Positions 37,001 through 45,130 of a stretch of DNA of 64,000 bases are shown one piece after another; position 1 is the stretch's first letter, and every line of letters begins with the position of its first letter. Source of the stretch: Limnomonas spitsbergensis (taxonomy: Eukaryota; Chlorophyta; Chlorophyceae; Chlamydomonadales); the NCBI GenBank assembly GCA_037349105.1, contig JAYJMM010000113.1, forward strand, positions 1,860,001-1,924,000, in the 5' to 3' direction. The notes below the pieces were generated by a model. It was not told the DNA's origin. It saw nothing but the letters and a program-made list of their open reading frames with translations, and did no database searches. The position numbers and the translations under genes were made by a program.

Positions 37001-37210
37001 TGCCTGTGAGTCCAGCCTCACATCATACTATGACTTGATGGATTTTGTATTTCAGAGATGCTACGGGTCATTTCCCGTCACGTAGCTTTTGTCAGCGCAC
37101 CGCGTAGTTACCGGGGCCTCTCATTGCTCCTGACAATGGCCTGTTGCTAATTATGCAGGGCTGGCGTTTTCTGTAGTGACAGCTGTGCAGCAAGGGTCAG
37201 GCAGCTCTGA
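7082..37210 (+). CDS. 30-kb, 16-exon gene for a ~1,290-aa protein ending in a shortened MYND-like zinc cluster
   Basis: Proposed exons: 7082-7552, 9119-9252, 16291-16501, 19573-19655, 22793-22979, 23454-23589, 24292-24410, 24983-25219, 27433-27721, 29516-29646, 30178-30624, 31153-31315, 31813-31870, 35501-35767, 36047-36930 and 37159-37210. Every junction keeps phase with GT...AG borders except 24410/24983, where no GT donor gives the right phase; a missed mini-exon, a different acceptor (24998) or a sequence error there is likely. The protein is Ala/Leu/Gly-rich and probably largely helical, with an extended Ala/Glu-rich region in exon 15. The last two exons give CCDPGCGNMDKMSES and then FCSDSC, resembling the two ends of a MYND finger but lacking the middle Cys pair. 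No signal peptide or membrane segment was seen. Function is not recognised. Coding DNA is about 13% of the gene. Transcription of such arrays would be slow and splice-site choice unusual (inference). Confidence 0.75.
8517..8550. other. Perfect 13-bp inverted repeat with 8-nt loop
   Basis: TTAATTTCCCCTT and its exact reverse complement are separated by GAACGCTG, in intron 1 of the 30-kb gene. A perfect 16-bp palindrome (GTACTGGTACCAGTAC, 8581-8596) lies 30 bp downstream. This could be the remains of a foldback or MITE-type element; it is in the wrong setting for a terminator. Confidence 0.7.
8840..9112. repeat. Minisatellite, ~32-bp unit, next to an acceptor
   Basis: The unit is CATGCCATGC, GCATATGCCC, TGCTTCAATTCC, about 8 imperfect copies, pyrimidine-rich. 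It runs up to the acceptor at 9117-9118, where the last unit passes into CTTGTCAG. It supplies the polypyrimidine context of that 3' splice site. Confidence 0.85.
9400..15690. repeat. 6.3-kb minisatellite, 24-bp (some 23-bp) unit, ~265 copies
   Basis: The unit is GAGATAATGAGG followed by GGGATGGCGATT; variants are GAGGGTGGCGGTT, GGGATAGCG and a one-G shorter form. It occupies most of intron 2 of the 30-kb gene (9253-16290). The sense strand is G-rich, with a run of 4-5 G in nearly every unit. Flanks to about 15960 decay into purine-rich degenerate copies. The minus strand lacks stops in all frames, so its very long open frame is an artefact. Confidence 0.95.
16676..16921. repeat. 123-bp tandem duplication
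   Basis: Two almost identical copies start at 16676 and 16799 (GAGATTGGAGACTGGAATAA...). The copies run to the start of the next array. Intronic, no coding role seen. Confidence 0.9.
16965..19470. repeat. 2.5-kb minisatellite, 30-bp (some 29-bp) unit, ~84 copies
   Basis: The unit is AGTAGGCCCC, ATTCCCCTGC, CAGCATCTGT. It lies in intron 3 of the 30-kb gene. Rare variants (TACGCCCC, CCACTCCCC, CATATGTAGCAGG) recur 835 bp apart, showing a higher-order duplication. Long frames on both strands arise because the unit lacks stops; they are not genes. Confidence 0.95.
19654..22190. repeat. 2.5-kb minisatellite, ~81-bp unit, ~31 copies, starting at a splice donor
   Basis: Each unit starts AGGTGGGCACTGAGGCATGA and ends GGGCTGGCACCTCT. 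The exon ending at 19655 (...ACTTTCAG) passes directly into the first unit as CAG|GTGTGCACTGAGGCATG, so the unit repeats the donor context. (CA)n and poly-C tracts inside vary in length. Two related, more diverged units of about 145 bp follow at 22285-22530. Confidence 0.95.
22535..22792. repeat. Minisatellite, 55-69-bp units containing acceptor copies
   Basis: Four units carry CTGGTGCATAGGATGTCTGC and a C-rich tail. The real acceptor and exon start read CTGGTGGATAG|GATGGCTGC at 22782-22801, so each unit carries a near copy of the 3' splice junction and first exon bases. Confidence 0.85.
22980..23032. repeat. (GT)n microsatellite at a donor
   Basis: Begins with the donor after CTCCTGCAG at 22979 and runs for about 50 bp of GTGT with small interruptions. 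It offers many alternative GT dinucleotides. Confidence 0.85.
23190..23278. repeat. Short minisatellite, ~37 bp x 2-3
   Basis: CTCAGGGCAGGCCCCTCTCA with CACGCGCCTTT spacers, in intron 5 of the 30-kb gene. Confidence 0.8.
24060..24291. repeat. C-rich minisatellite ending at an acceptor
   Basis: Units of about 60 bp hold a run of C with CT and then TGCTGCAG or CTGCATTGCTCATG. The sequence CTGTGCTGCAG, TGCTAATGAATCTGGCC at 24156-24183 is a copy of the true acceptor and exon start at 24281-24308 (one base different over the compared stretch). Confidence 0.8.
24406..24720. repeat. Minisatellite repeating an exon 3' end, ~108-bp unit, 4 partial copies
   Basis: The exon end and donor context GTCATGCAAGTCAAGGCGAT recur as GTCGTGCAAGTCAAGGCCAT, GCCGTGCAAGTC and GTTGTGCAAGTC, starting near 24406, 24514, 24623 and 24703 (spacing 108, 109, 80). 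Confidence 0.8.
24795..24982. repeat. Three ~60-bp units with repeated acceptor-like ends
   Basis: Units begin GCTGATCAGCAGCT or similar and contain CTCCTTGCAG or a near equivalent before CACCCTGGTTGC. The final unit runs into TTCCGTGCAG|CTTCCCCGGTCGCAG, the start of the next coding segment. The correct acceptor could be 24982 or 24997. Confidence 0.65.
25228..25590. repeat. G-rich minisatellite, ~75-80-bp unit, 4-5 copies
   Basis: The unit contains GGGGAGGCAGGCTGGGCGTG, AGGGCAGGCAG and AAGCTTGYGCAGGAGGTGGAG, directly after the donor at 25220. Confidence 0.8.
25808..27170. repeat. 1.36-kb minisatellite, 59-bp unit, ~23 copies, with telomere-like motif
   Basis: The unit is GGTTTAAACCCCTTAACCCT, AAACCTGGGG, ATCTGGGATGAAACAGCTGG, GCTGGTTTA. 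Each has TTAACCCTAAA or a variant, resembling but not equal to the plant telomere repeat. Intron 8 of the 30-kb gene. Confidence 0.95.
27722..28740. repeat. 1-kb minisatellite, 37-38-bp unit, ~24 copies, starting at a donor
   Basis: The unit is GGGCAGGTGTGTGCTGTACT, GCTGTGCTCTGCTGTGGA. It follows the exon end ACCGTCAG|GTGGGTGCTGTG at 27721 and repeats a CAG|GTGTGTGCTGT donor-like sequence. GTTGTCAGGTGTGTGCTGTA, even closer to the exon end, occurs several times. Confidence 0.9.
28800..28935. repeat. 15-bp minisatellite, ~9 copies
   Basis: The unit is CATGGCCTGGTCACAT with CATGGCATGG variants. Same intron as the 37-38-bp array. Confidence 0.9.
29728..30170. repeat. 58-bp minisatellite, ~7 copies, running into an acceptor
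   Basis: The unit is TCTTCACTTGGAAAACGCAC, CCGTCTTGTGCTTCCTTGTG, TGCCGTCTCTCACCCTCA. The acceptor region CGTCTTGTGCTTGCATGTGCAG (ending 30177) is a diverged copy of part of the unit. Plus-strand open frames here are repeat artefacts. Confidence 0.9.
30744..30822 (-). repeat. Dispersed repeat family A, partial copy
   Basis: CAGGGCTTGCTGAACCAGG, GGCCGCAGGCCATAATGTAG and CTGGATTGTAGCTGAAG match one end of family A in reverse orientation, in intron 11 of the 30-kb gene. Confidence 0.5.
31871..34585. repeat. 2.7-kb array of 72 splice-donor copies, 38-bp unit
   Basis: The unit is GTAAGTGTGTCCTCAAAACC, TGTCATAGCTCAGCACTG. The exon ends at 31870 with TCAGCACTG and is followed by GTAAGTGTG. The last GTAAGTGTG starts at 34569, exactly 71 x 38 bp downstream, so there are 72 donors and the net period is exact. 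Variation is confined to a few positions (CATAG/TGTAG, GCACTG/GCATTG). The array ends in CCTGTTACAG. Confidence 0.97.
34697..34850 (+). repeat. Dispersed repeat family A copy
   Basis: CTTCAGCCAACAGCCGGCAG, GCAGCAAGCCCTGTTACTGG, GCCGGTCAAGATTTGGTCCC and TTGGCCGCCCGTCTGAG match family A in order. In the intron between the donor array and the exon at 35501. Confidence 0.6.
35060..35470. repeat. 15-bp minisatellite, ~27 copies
   Basis: The unit is GTCAAAGGCCTAGCT with AGACCTAGCT, AGGCCAAGCT and GTTAAAGG variants. It ends about 35 bp before the acceptor at 35500. Confidence 0.95.
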
Positions 37211-38640
37211 GGTGCTGGTCGCAACAGGTTTGTTTTGTGATCTGTGGTATATGACTGATGTCCCACGACATGTGCATTTGATCAGATCCTGGTGGTAGAA
37301 ATCCTGAAATTTGTTACGGCAACTCTGCAGCAGGTAGAAGCCTTTCTTTCGCTTGGCTTACGTGGGCATCATGATGCCATGTTCCCACCATTAATTGAAT
37401 CCTGAAGGACACGGTTGCACTGGTACTAGGCACAGAACTCGTTTCCATATTCATGTTTATGCACACGGGCATTGGATGGCCCGACCTTTACTAATTTCTT
37501 TGCTGCAGACATCAATTTTTTCATCCTGAGGATTTGAGGGAGGTTCTGTTTCTTTAAAACGATCCTAATCAGTGCTTGCCGGGACCAGTCCGTAAATTGT
37601 AACAAACTTTGAAAAGTACTGCCTTCCATTCCGGGTCTTGGTTGATATCAGTGTCAACGGTAGGGCAGCTAGGCTCATACCTCGCCCCAGCTCCAAGGCT
37701 GGGTAACGGACGAATGGGCGATTCATTAGCTGGTAGTGGGGGTGCCTTTGGAGCCTTCCTGTCAGACCTGCTGGGCTGTACGGCGATACCAGTATCCCAT
37801 GCCCTGCTGGATGGCTGGATGGAAAACTAGCGATAGGCGATGGGCCCCGCACATCACAAATTGTTCCTGGTCTCATGCAGGATGCAGGATGACACGAAAG
37901 CAATACCTGGTGCTGCTGTAACGTCCTTTCTTTCGGTTGTCTCGCTCGTTCTCAGGGTGCAAAGAGGCTTCCCACACATGAGCCTAGCTAGGCCTTGTTT
38001 GCAGGCTTGACTATGCACCACATGTACCGTAGATAGATTGGGAATAGTGATCCCTGCAAATGGCAGTTCATGGACAGGACACGGATGGTTGCGGCAGATG
38101 AGCAGGTGTATAGTGCACCTCCTGAATTCTCTACCGAAGTACAGGGCAATGGGCATTCCACACTCGATTCATGGGACAACATTGGTGTTACCGAATGTAC
38201 TGTATAACGGGCATGGTATTTAAACCAATATCATGGTGCCATGGGCATTGCCGGTGCACAAAGACGGGCTGCATCCAAGAGAGCGAGGGGGGCATCCGAT
38301 CTGCTGGCCCAGATGAACAGGATGCGACTTTGGCTGGGCAGCAGTGAAGGACCTCTTGAGGCTCTGGGTGTCGCGGTCAGTCTGTCCGTCTGTTGGTCTG
38401 GGATCAGCTGAGTCCTCACCTGAGATCGCGGCCTGACCCGCCCGCTGGAAGAACTTAATTGCGAGAGCGATGAGGCCATTGAGCAGCAATGCACCAAGGT
38501 GTGAATTGTTCAGGCCTTGAGGGTGTGAACAAACTCGGCTTCCGATGGCAAACCGCTGGCAGCAGACCGTTTTCGAGAAGGCATGGAGGTCGAGATGAAA
38601 GTGTAACAAATAATAATCACTATTCTCTCCGCTATGGTAT
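37211..38640. other. Gene-poor stretch 3' of the 30-kb gene
   Basis: Probably includes the 3' UTR of the 30-kb gene. A minus-strand stretch at about 38410-38590 has a coding look (GLNNSHLGALLLNG, then a GTGAGG donor), but its upstream ATG frame (MPSRKRSAASGLPSEAEF) is in a different phase. It could be a decayed exon; no gene is claimed. Confidence 0.3.
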
Positions 38641-38643
38641 CAA

Positions 38644-38717
38644 GGCCGCGTAGCTCAATGGATTAGAGCACCTGTCTACGGAACAGGAGGTTGCAGGTTC
38701 GACCCCTGCCGTGGTCA
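38644..38717 (+). tRNA. tRNA-Arg(ACG)
   Basis: 74 nt, intronless. The acceptor arms GGCCGCG and CGTGGTC pair with two G-U wobbles. The D arm is GCTC/GAGC with a 9-nt loop. The anticodon stem is CCTGT/ACAGG with loop CTACGGA, anticodon ACG. The variable loop is AGGTT, the T arm GCAGG/CCTGC with loop TTCGACC, and the discriminator A. The A in the D loop agrees with arginine identity. It contains A-box and B-box (GGTTCGACCCC) promoter sequences; a short T run follows at about 38722. ACG decodes CGN codons after A34-to-inosine change. Confidence 0.96.
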
Positions 38718-38764
38718 AATTCATTTTCTCAGCAGGGCCTGTTCTGACGTTGCATGACACCTCC

Positions 38765-38990
38765 CCTTGCCCAGCATAGTTGGCAGCAGTGTGCCTTACG
38801 CCACTGACCGTCCTCCAGTGTCAGCCATGCTGACATCGAACCGATAGCCGTTGGTTTGTGCGCCACTAGCATACGTCCTCTTGGTGGTGAAGCTCTTGGC
38901 GTGGTAGGCTACCGCAGACCTGTATATGTGATGGGGTTCACTCTTTGAACACATCCAGCTGCGACTGTGCCATGAAGTAAGCAATGGCAG
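38765..38990 (-). mobile_element. Decayed LINE ORF2 fragment
   Basis: The DNA aligns by eye with 52585-52700, sharing GTGTCAGCC.TGCTGAC and GTTTGTGCGC, and translates on the minus strand as RFDVSMADTGGRS against LDAVSTADTRGRRS in the better copy. Both lie just before the zinc knuckle of the reverse transcriptase protein. It starts about 50 bp from the tRNA gene. Confidence 0.55.
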
Positions 38991-39179
38991 TGAAGCCTCA
39001 ACTTAGAAAAAAATTCCAGTCTATGTGGCATACATGAGATCCTGCACCTTAGTGCCAGAGTGACCCATTGCTTAAATCACTGTACTTGTCATTGCATATG
39101 CAGTCGTGGAAGTGACATCATGGCTTCCTTGCTACATGGCCTCTTCTACATGGCTGTCCTCTGCACACCAGGTTATATT

Positions 39180-39400
39180 TAGTGCGTGCTAGGCCACCCT
39201 TACTTGCATTTTAGTGCGAGCTGCTAGATCACCCTTAATTGAATTTCACAGCTAGCTAGGCCACCCTCTATTGAATTTTAGTGCTAGCTAGACCACCCTG
39301 AATGAAATTTTGGTTCAACTTCAGTTGGACCACCCTTACCTGAATTTAGTGCCTGCTAGACCACCTGCATTGCAATGAGTGCCAAACCATCCTTCAGTGC
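39180..39400. repeat. Diverged minisatellite, ~40-bp unit, ~6 copies
   Basis: Repeats of TAGTGCKWGCTAGACCACCC followed by TTAATTGAATTT, with many substitutions and small indels. An old array in intergenic DNA. Confidence 0.7.
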
Positions 39401-39409
39401 ACACTGGTC

Positions 39410-39640
39410 AACCTTCGGGGTCTGCCGGGCCGCCGCCATTGGGCCGATGGGACCAATCCTTGGCCCAAGCAGCGGGGCTTGCAGACCAAACCCTGTCGGC
39501 CGTAGGCTGACTCGTAGGTGATGAGCAACTGCTCATTTTCAAAGTGCGCATCAGATCACCTCTGGCAGGCCGCTTGGGACTGAAACTTGACTGGCCTACG
39601 GTCTGTAGCCTAAGCAGGGGGGCTTTTCACAACAGAAATT
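39410..39640 (-). repeat. Dispersed repeat family A, one or two reversed copies
   Basis: CCATTGGGCCGATGGGACCA, CAAGCAGCGGGGCTTGCAGA and GGCCGTAGGCTGACTCG match the reverse of family A. A second partial match (CTTGACTGGCCTACGG, CAGGGGGGCTT) follows at 39575-39640. Confidence 0.5.
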
Positions 39641-41900
39641 CCCGCCGTAGGACGGGATCTAGCTGTATACTGTAGTAGGTGCAGCACCCTAAGATTAACA
39701 GTGGAGCTCAGTTGACAGACGCATCGGGTCCCTTATACTGCAGGATTGAAGCGTTGTTCTCTCATTGATGCTTCTAACAACATCAATACCTAGGGTGCAT
39801 TGGGTGCTCACCATGCATATCAATGAAGTCAGGGCGCCCAGCCGCCCACGTGTTGGTTCAGCTTACCGGTACCGGTAGACAACGGGTAAGATGAGCTCTG
39901 AGTGCTGCAATGTTCGGCAGGTGGCAGCTTGCACGCTGGCAGCTTGCACGCCCATCACATGATTATAGTGATGAGATCGGCAGCGGCAAAGTGTTGGTGC
40001 TGCCCTCTTCTTGGTGGACTCGCCCAGACTGAAGCTTAGTTTATGCCTTGAGTGAGGGCGTCCTGCCCAGGGAGTCAGATCCATGGCTGATTAATTTGCA
40101 TGCAGTTTCAAATATTTGTTATCGCTCGAATGCTCCGTCGTCCTGCCACACAACATGGTACCGTATGCAGGGCCTGCCGATTGGAGTGCTGAGGTCGACA
40201 GTGCAGGACACAGAAACGTAGATGGAACATACCGTCTTTCGTTCCTACACTACAGCCGCTGTGATAGTGAAACGTTTAAATTAAGACAGAAGTGCCTCGC
40301 TGCTTCACGACCAGTTCACGACCCGCCGTGTTTACCAGGCAGGCAGAAGCCGAGAAAGAAGGATCTGGCACCAGATGTGGCACCGGACTTGCTTGCTGCA
40401 CGAGTATTACTGAACCGCTGTTTTATTCGATCGAAAGTACGTAACAATGAGCTCTGTGTGGATTCAGTCCCACCAACTGTCAGTTGGTAGGAAAAGTAGC
40501 CCTAGCTGGGAAGTGGGAACCTCACAAGTAAGGGCTGGCCTTAACAGGTGAGTCACCCGGGCAAGAGTGCTCCATTTAAAAGACATCTATCAACAATAGG
40601 CTTCCTCACACTTCCTCAAGTAACCGGTTGGTTTGACCAATGGTGTATCTTATGTGGCAGTTGGCATGTACGGTACCGATGTGTATGCCACACACAGAAC
40701 AAGCCTGTCTGCTTCAGGGGTTCCTGGTCTGCTTTATGAGGATAGGTTTTCTGGATTTTCTACACGCTAACTTGAAAAAGGCTTAAGTGGGACATGTTGC
40801 TCCTAAGTCGCGAACCTCTCATTAAGTCCAGCATGGCTGAGCGAGATAGCCAGAGGTCGGGCTCCTACCGCCTCCACTGCTTCCATTCCGAGTGGCTGAT
40901 CAAGGGACTGGCGCACGGAGTACAGGATCAAAAGAGCAGCGTCAAGAGTACAGCATCAAGAGAGCGTCTACTCAGATAGCCTTCTGCCCCATGTAACTTG
41001 CAGGCCATCTCGCCTTTGTGGCTGGTGCAGAAGAGGGCAGCTGCCACATCAGCAGCTTGCTACATCTGTTGTCGAAGCGCTGTCTCCAAGCCCATGAGAA
41101 AACGGAGCATCACAAACAGCGTGTCCCGGGAGTCGCCCTCTGCTTTTGAGAACAGTGAATCCAAGGGTGTGTCAGGTTTCTGTTTTGAGGGGGGGAAACC
41201 AGGGGGAAAACACTGGTTTGAGGCTTACTCTTGATGAGCTTGGGCTGTGACTTGAGAAAGAGAGCTGCTACCCTCGGGTTGATTCTGAGCCCCTGATTCT
41301 GAGCCTCTTGGGATTTGCTGCTGCGATTGCCAAGCCCTTAACCTGGTAAATGATGAGGAATCATCAGCTGAGGTTCATCTTGGAAAATGTACCAGGGCAC
41401 TTTGGACATGTACCCCAAAACCATGCAAATGCTTGCAATCTGGCTGGTCGTAATTTCGGTGTCATCTAAATAAATCTGAAACAAAATGGCCCTCAAAGGA
41501 GCATCAATGAAGCATCCCTATATCAGGCAGGGTGAATGCGGGGTGCATCAGGTATTCTTGTCCGCCACTCTTGTTTATTGTACCGTATAATATCTAACGT
41601 CGAATGCCATCCTTCTGATTTCACCATTCTTCTTCTAAAACTACGTCACACTATCACAGGTAGCAGGCTTTGTGGCTGACCGGCACAATCATTGAATGAT
41701 TCGATCATGATATGGCAAATAAACAAGTGCGTTGCTTCAGCGGCTTCACTGTTCAAGTTCTGCACTCGCTCTGAGTCCTGATTGGGGGGCACATAGCCAC
41801 AGACGCTCACTCATATTTCTTGTGGCTCAGCGCCTCGGCTAATGAGCTCGCAGACACCAGGTGTCTTGGCAGATTCCCCTGCAATCATGCACTGAGTGTT
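39641..41900. other. No gene recognised
   Basis: Several short open frames exist (for example at 40116-40490 and 40794-41234), but none shows a known domain, splice-consistent neighbours or coding bias I can defend. Nothing further seen. Confidence 0.4.
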
Positions 41901-41904
41901 CTCT

Positions 41905-42235
41905 CAGTTGGGCGCTCACGCGGCCGAACCTCCTAGGCCCAGAGGTCATTGACTTAACGTCATTGACTTAGTGTTCTGAAGGCCTTTTCATGTTTCATTC
42001 TCATTGGTTATCAGGTTATGCATTTTGCACTTGTACTGAGAAGTAGCAGTCTTTATCCCCCCTGCCTTTATTGTTGGGCTCCATATTCCTGCGGTCCTGC
42101 CCCCCTCACACAGGAGGGTGGCATGGCTGCACCATGGTCCTGTTTGTGCAGGGTATTGTAGGCTGGAATTGAGCTTGCTCGTCCCCTACCAGCCCCACGT
42201 GGCCAAGCGGTCAGCAGGGACCAGGGCATTGTAAA
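41905..42235 (+). mobile_element. LINE tail (family B) plus associated segment
   Basis: GGCGCTCACGCGGCCGAACC, CCCAGAGG and AACGTCATTGACTTA match the 3' tail. The following block GCATGGCTGCACCATGGTCC, GCTGGAATTGAGCTT, CACGTGGCCAAGCGGTCAGC recurs at 51205-51310 in the same order and spacing. So the pair is a repeated composite element. Confidence 0.55.
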
Positions 42236-42506
42236 CTGAGAACTAGCAATCTGGAGGTAAAAGCAGGTGATTTATCTTTTGCATGCTGTACCGCTGTACC
42301 GGCATGTCTTAACAAGATGGCATCATTTAATTTAGGTAGGGGCTGTTACTCCAACCCCACCATTGCGCTGGGGAGTCATAATGGATGGGGTTCTTATGCC
42401 AGGTGGCGGCCATCGTGTCACGACTGTACTTGAACAGGATCTGTTCTTCAGTTCGTACTCTCGATCGATATTTCTCAAATACGACGAGCTTCTCAACCAG
42501 GATGCG

Positions 42507-42905
42507 GAGACACAGGCTCGTGTGCAGAGCGTGATGGTTGCTGGCTGTGGCCTTACGCTGTAAGGACGCGCCAGCTTAGGAGATCGCCCGGTGTGAACAT
42601 TCCACACATCGGAAGCATATGTGCCATTCTGACTGGTTGAAGAAACTTTTTACGTTTGGTGGCCCTGGTTGCTCAACTACCGTACACTGCATGCCGGCTA
42701 TTCAAGGAGACACAGGCTCGTGTGCAGAGCGTGATGGATGCTGGCTGTGGCTTAAGCTGTAAGGACGCGTCAGCCAAGGGGATCGCCCGATGTAAACATT
42801 CCACACATCGGAAGCATGCGTGCCATTCCGACTGGTTGAAGTACCTTGTTACGTTTGTGGCCCTGGTTGCTCAACTACCGTAGACTGCATGCCGGCTATT
42901 CAAGG
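42507..42905. repeat. 200-bp tandem direct duplication
   Basis: Copy 1 is 42507-42706 and copy 2 is 42707-42905, from GAGACACAGGCTCGTGTGCA to CATGCCGGCTATTCAAG, with scattered substitutions. No gene recognised inside. Confidence 0.9.
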
Positions 42906-43583
42906 CCTCCTATTTCACGCCCTCATTAGGCGGCCGCCACCAGGTGAGGACGGTGAAATCACTTTGTAGTGGTGGTGCTATCACTTTGAAACTTGCGGTA
43001 AGGACCCTACACATCAACAACATGTCCATCAGCAAAAAGTTTCAAAAAGAACACCCCATGCCCCTGTACCGACTACAAGTAACTCAGGGGACGCTCGAGG
43101 CAGCATCCATGCAGAAACGTTAGGTCACAACTTCAAGCACCAAGCTACACCGGTACAGTAAACACAGATGCAACTGTATCCACCAACAAATAGGGGTGTG
43201 GCCAGGATTTTCCCAACACAGGTAACAGTAGCAACATCACAGTTACGAAATGCACCATTCTCACTGTATTTGCAGAACAAAAATACCGCAAGAGTTGAAA
43301 AAAAACTGATAGTCATGAGTCATGACACACGAGTCAATATTTCCAATCTCTTTTATCATCCTAAAGCCATTGCTTAATAGGGCAAGCCATACATGCATGT
43401 TCGGAGACTTAACTTCCGCTGTGGGCATAGAAACAGCAGGCGAGCATCAGCCAGTAAACACATGCTCCAGTATATACTTTAGTACAATACCGCAACAAAG
43501 AAACCTCCATCTTCAGCGCATCAGCGACAAATGGTCAATCTGTCGATCATTAGCAAATCAGCACAAATAGTCAATCTGCTTTC

Positions 43584-43660
43584 TTGGCCAGTAGGCCATA
43601 CAAGCTAGAAGATGCTAATATCTTCCTGGCCACCAGGCTGTGCAAGCTTGAAGATGCTTT
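43584..43660. repeat. Two ~37-bp direct repeats
   Basis: CCAGTAGGCCATACAAGCTA and CACCAGGCTGTGCAAGCTTG, each followed by GAAGATGCT. Diverged and of no known role. Confidence 0.6.
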
Positions 43661-43983
43661 CACTGCATGCTGCAGTGTGGAGAACTCCTTCTGGCACTAT
43701 CTTACCAATTTATTGCGGGCCAAAAAGCTCAATTGGCCCTGTCACCTCAGCCATGTACTCCTGCTCAAATCCCCCTCAGTCATCCTCGATCACCGCTGTG
43801 CGCCTTCCACCATCTCAACGTAGAACCACCGTACATCCTGTCATGGTTTGATTTCAGCATTGAGAAGCCTGTCCGGGCCTGCGATTGTGATCATAAAACA
43901 ATCAGCAGTTGCAACTGCATACGTCTATCAACGGTTATTTAGAGTGCTGCATATCTGCAGCAATAGAATCAAAATCTCTAAAC

Positions 43984-44654
43984 CATTATCATCTGTGCCC
44001 AGCGACTCAGGCGCAGGTGTGGCCATAGGAGGTTCTCTACCATGAGGGTGAACTGGCCAGATGATGAACGAATGGGAAACTGCTAATATAGACAGGCTAG
44101 TAATGCCTCTAAACAAAACTCATGTAGATGAAGCTCCACATTCAATAACATTGCTAAGATTCCATTACCTAATGACCCAATTATTGGTATTTTTGAGCTG
44201 CTTAAATACAGTTCAACTTCAGTATAGATGTTTAGCTACCTCCTGGCCTCCAGACTGAGGCAACCATGCTGCATGAGCCTGTATCTGAAGGCTGGTCAAA
44301 GTTCGACCCTAATCGGGCTTTTGGCGGCCAAGGGTGAACTCAGAGGCCAATAAAGGAGATGCTACCAAGCACCAGGGAGAGTCTACCTAGGATATCAAAT
44401 CTGGGGTTAAACCCTGAACCCCCCCTAAAACGTAAAACCCTAAAACCCAAGCACAGGGAGAGCCTACCTAGGCCACCTTGCTGCCTATATATGACGTGAT
44501 CTGTTTCGTAAGGCCTGTCGTCTGTGATGCCTGGGGGCTGCTGCTGCCATTGCGCGGGCTCTGGCCGCTGCTGCGGCTGCACTGGGATAGGCTGTGGCTG
44601 CAGCAACGGTGGGCGCTGCAGATCCTGAGAATCCACGAGACCGCTGACAGGATC
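43984..44654 (-). CDS. Candidate two-exon segment of an unrecognised minus-strand gene
   Basis: Exon-like segments 44654-44477 and 44079-43984 are bordered by AG and GT and join in phase. The first is Gln/Pro-rich (RPPLLQPQPIPVQPQQRPEP) and ends HVIYRQQ; the second gives VSHSFIIWPVHPHGREPP and APESLGTDDN. Possible further exons downstream (RWFYVEMVEGAQ near 43820 and YMAEVTGPIELFGPQ near 43730) are out of phase or followed by stops. So the gene may be decayed or my borders wrong. The plus strand of 44478-44681 is also open, because CAG/CTG-rich DNA is open on both strands. Confidence 0.3.
44395..44460. other. Degenerate telomere-like tract
   Basis: GGGTTAAACCCTGAACCCCC, CCTAAAACGTAAAACCCTAA and AACCC resemble the CCCTAAAA form known from Chlamydomonas telomeres. 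Too short and diverged for a functional telomere. Confidence 0.5.
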
Positions 44655-44954
44655 CTATTCATTGCAGGAGTGGCAGGGTAATTTTAGACGTAGAGGGGGG
44701 AGGAGGGTATATTCAGGGTTTCCTCCAGTTCCAAGCTGGAATGCTGTTCATCTTTAAAGGGTCTGTCCCGAGTTATCCTGAGCATCAAAAGTGATGCTCC
44801 ACTCGACTCAGAGAATTTCAACTTCTACAGCGAGACCCATAAGCTGTAAATATCCAGATTCAGGAATCTGGCAGATTTTGGGACAGTGGTCACACCACGG
44901 CTCAGCAGCGGGCTCGCAGGGTAGATGCTTACAATGAGCAGTAGTGTTGTTTTT

Positions 44955-45130
44955 AGTGCAGCTCAGACTACCTTGGGGGGCCATCACTGGGGGGAGGGCA
45001 TTACCAGGTGGCCATCACTGGGGGGGGGCACCACTGGGCCCATGGGGATCACACCTCGACCGGCCTACGTCTGGTGGCACGAGCTGGCTTGTTGCACCAG
45101 CTGCCACCCACGCCCGTGGGCCGTGATGTA
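44955..45130 (-). repeat. Dispersed repeat family A, reversed copy
   Basis: CACCACTGGGCCCATGGGGA, TCGACCGGCCTACG, GCTTGTTGCACCAGCTGCC and GGGCCGTGATGTA, in the order expected for the reverse of family A. The first 40 bp contain two copies of GGCCATCACTGGGGGG. Confidence 0.65.

Noticed and set aside
44478..44681. Plus-strand frame LLLPLRGLWPLLRLHWDRLW as a membrane protein
   Set aside because: It is the complement of a CAG-rich Gln/Pro exon-like segment on the minus strand; the hydrophobic look comes from CTG-rich codons. Neither reading is strong.
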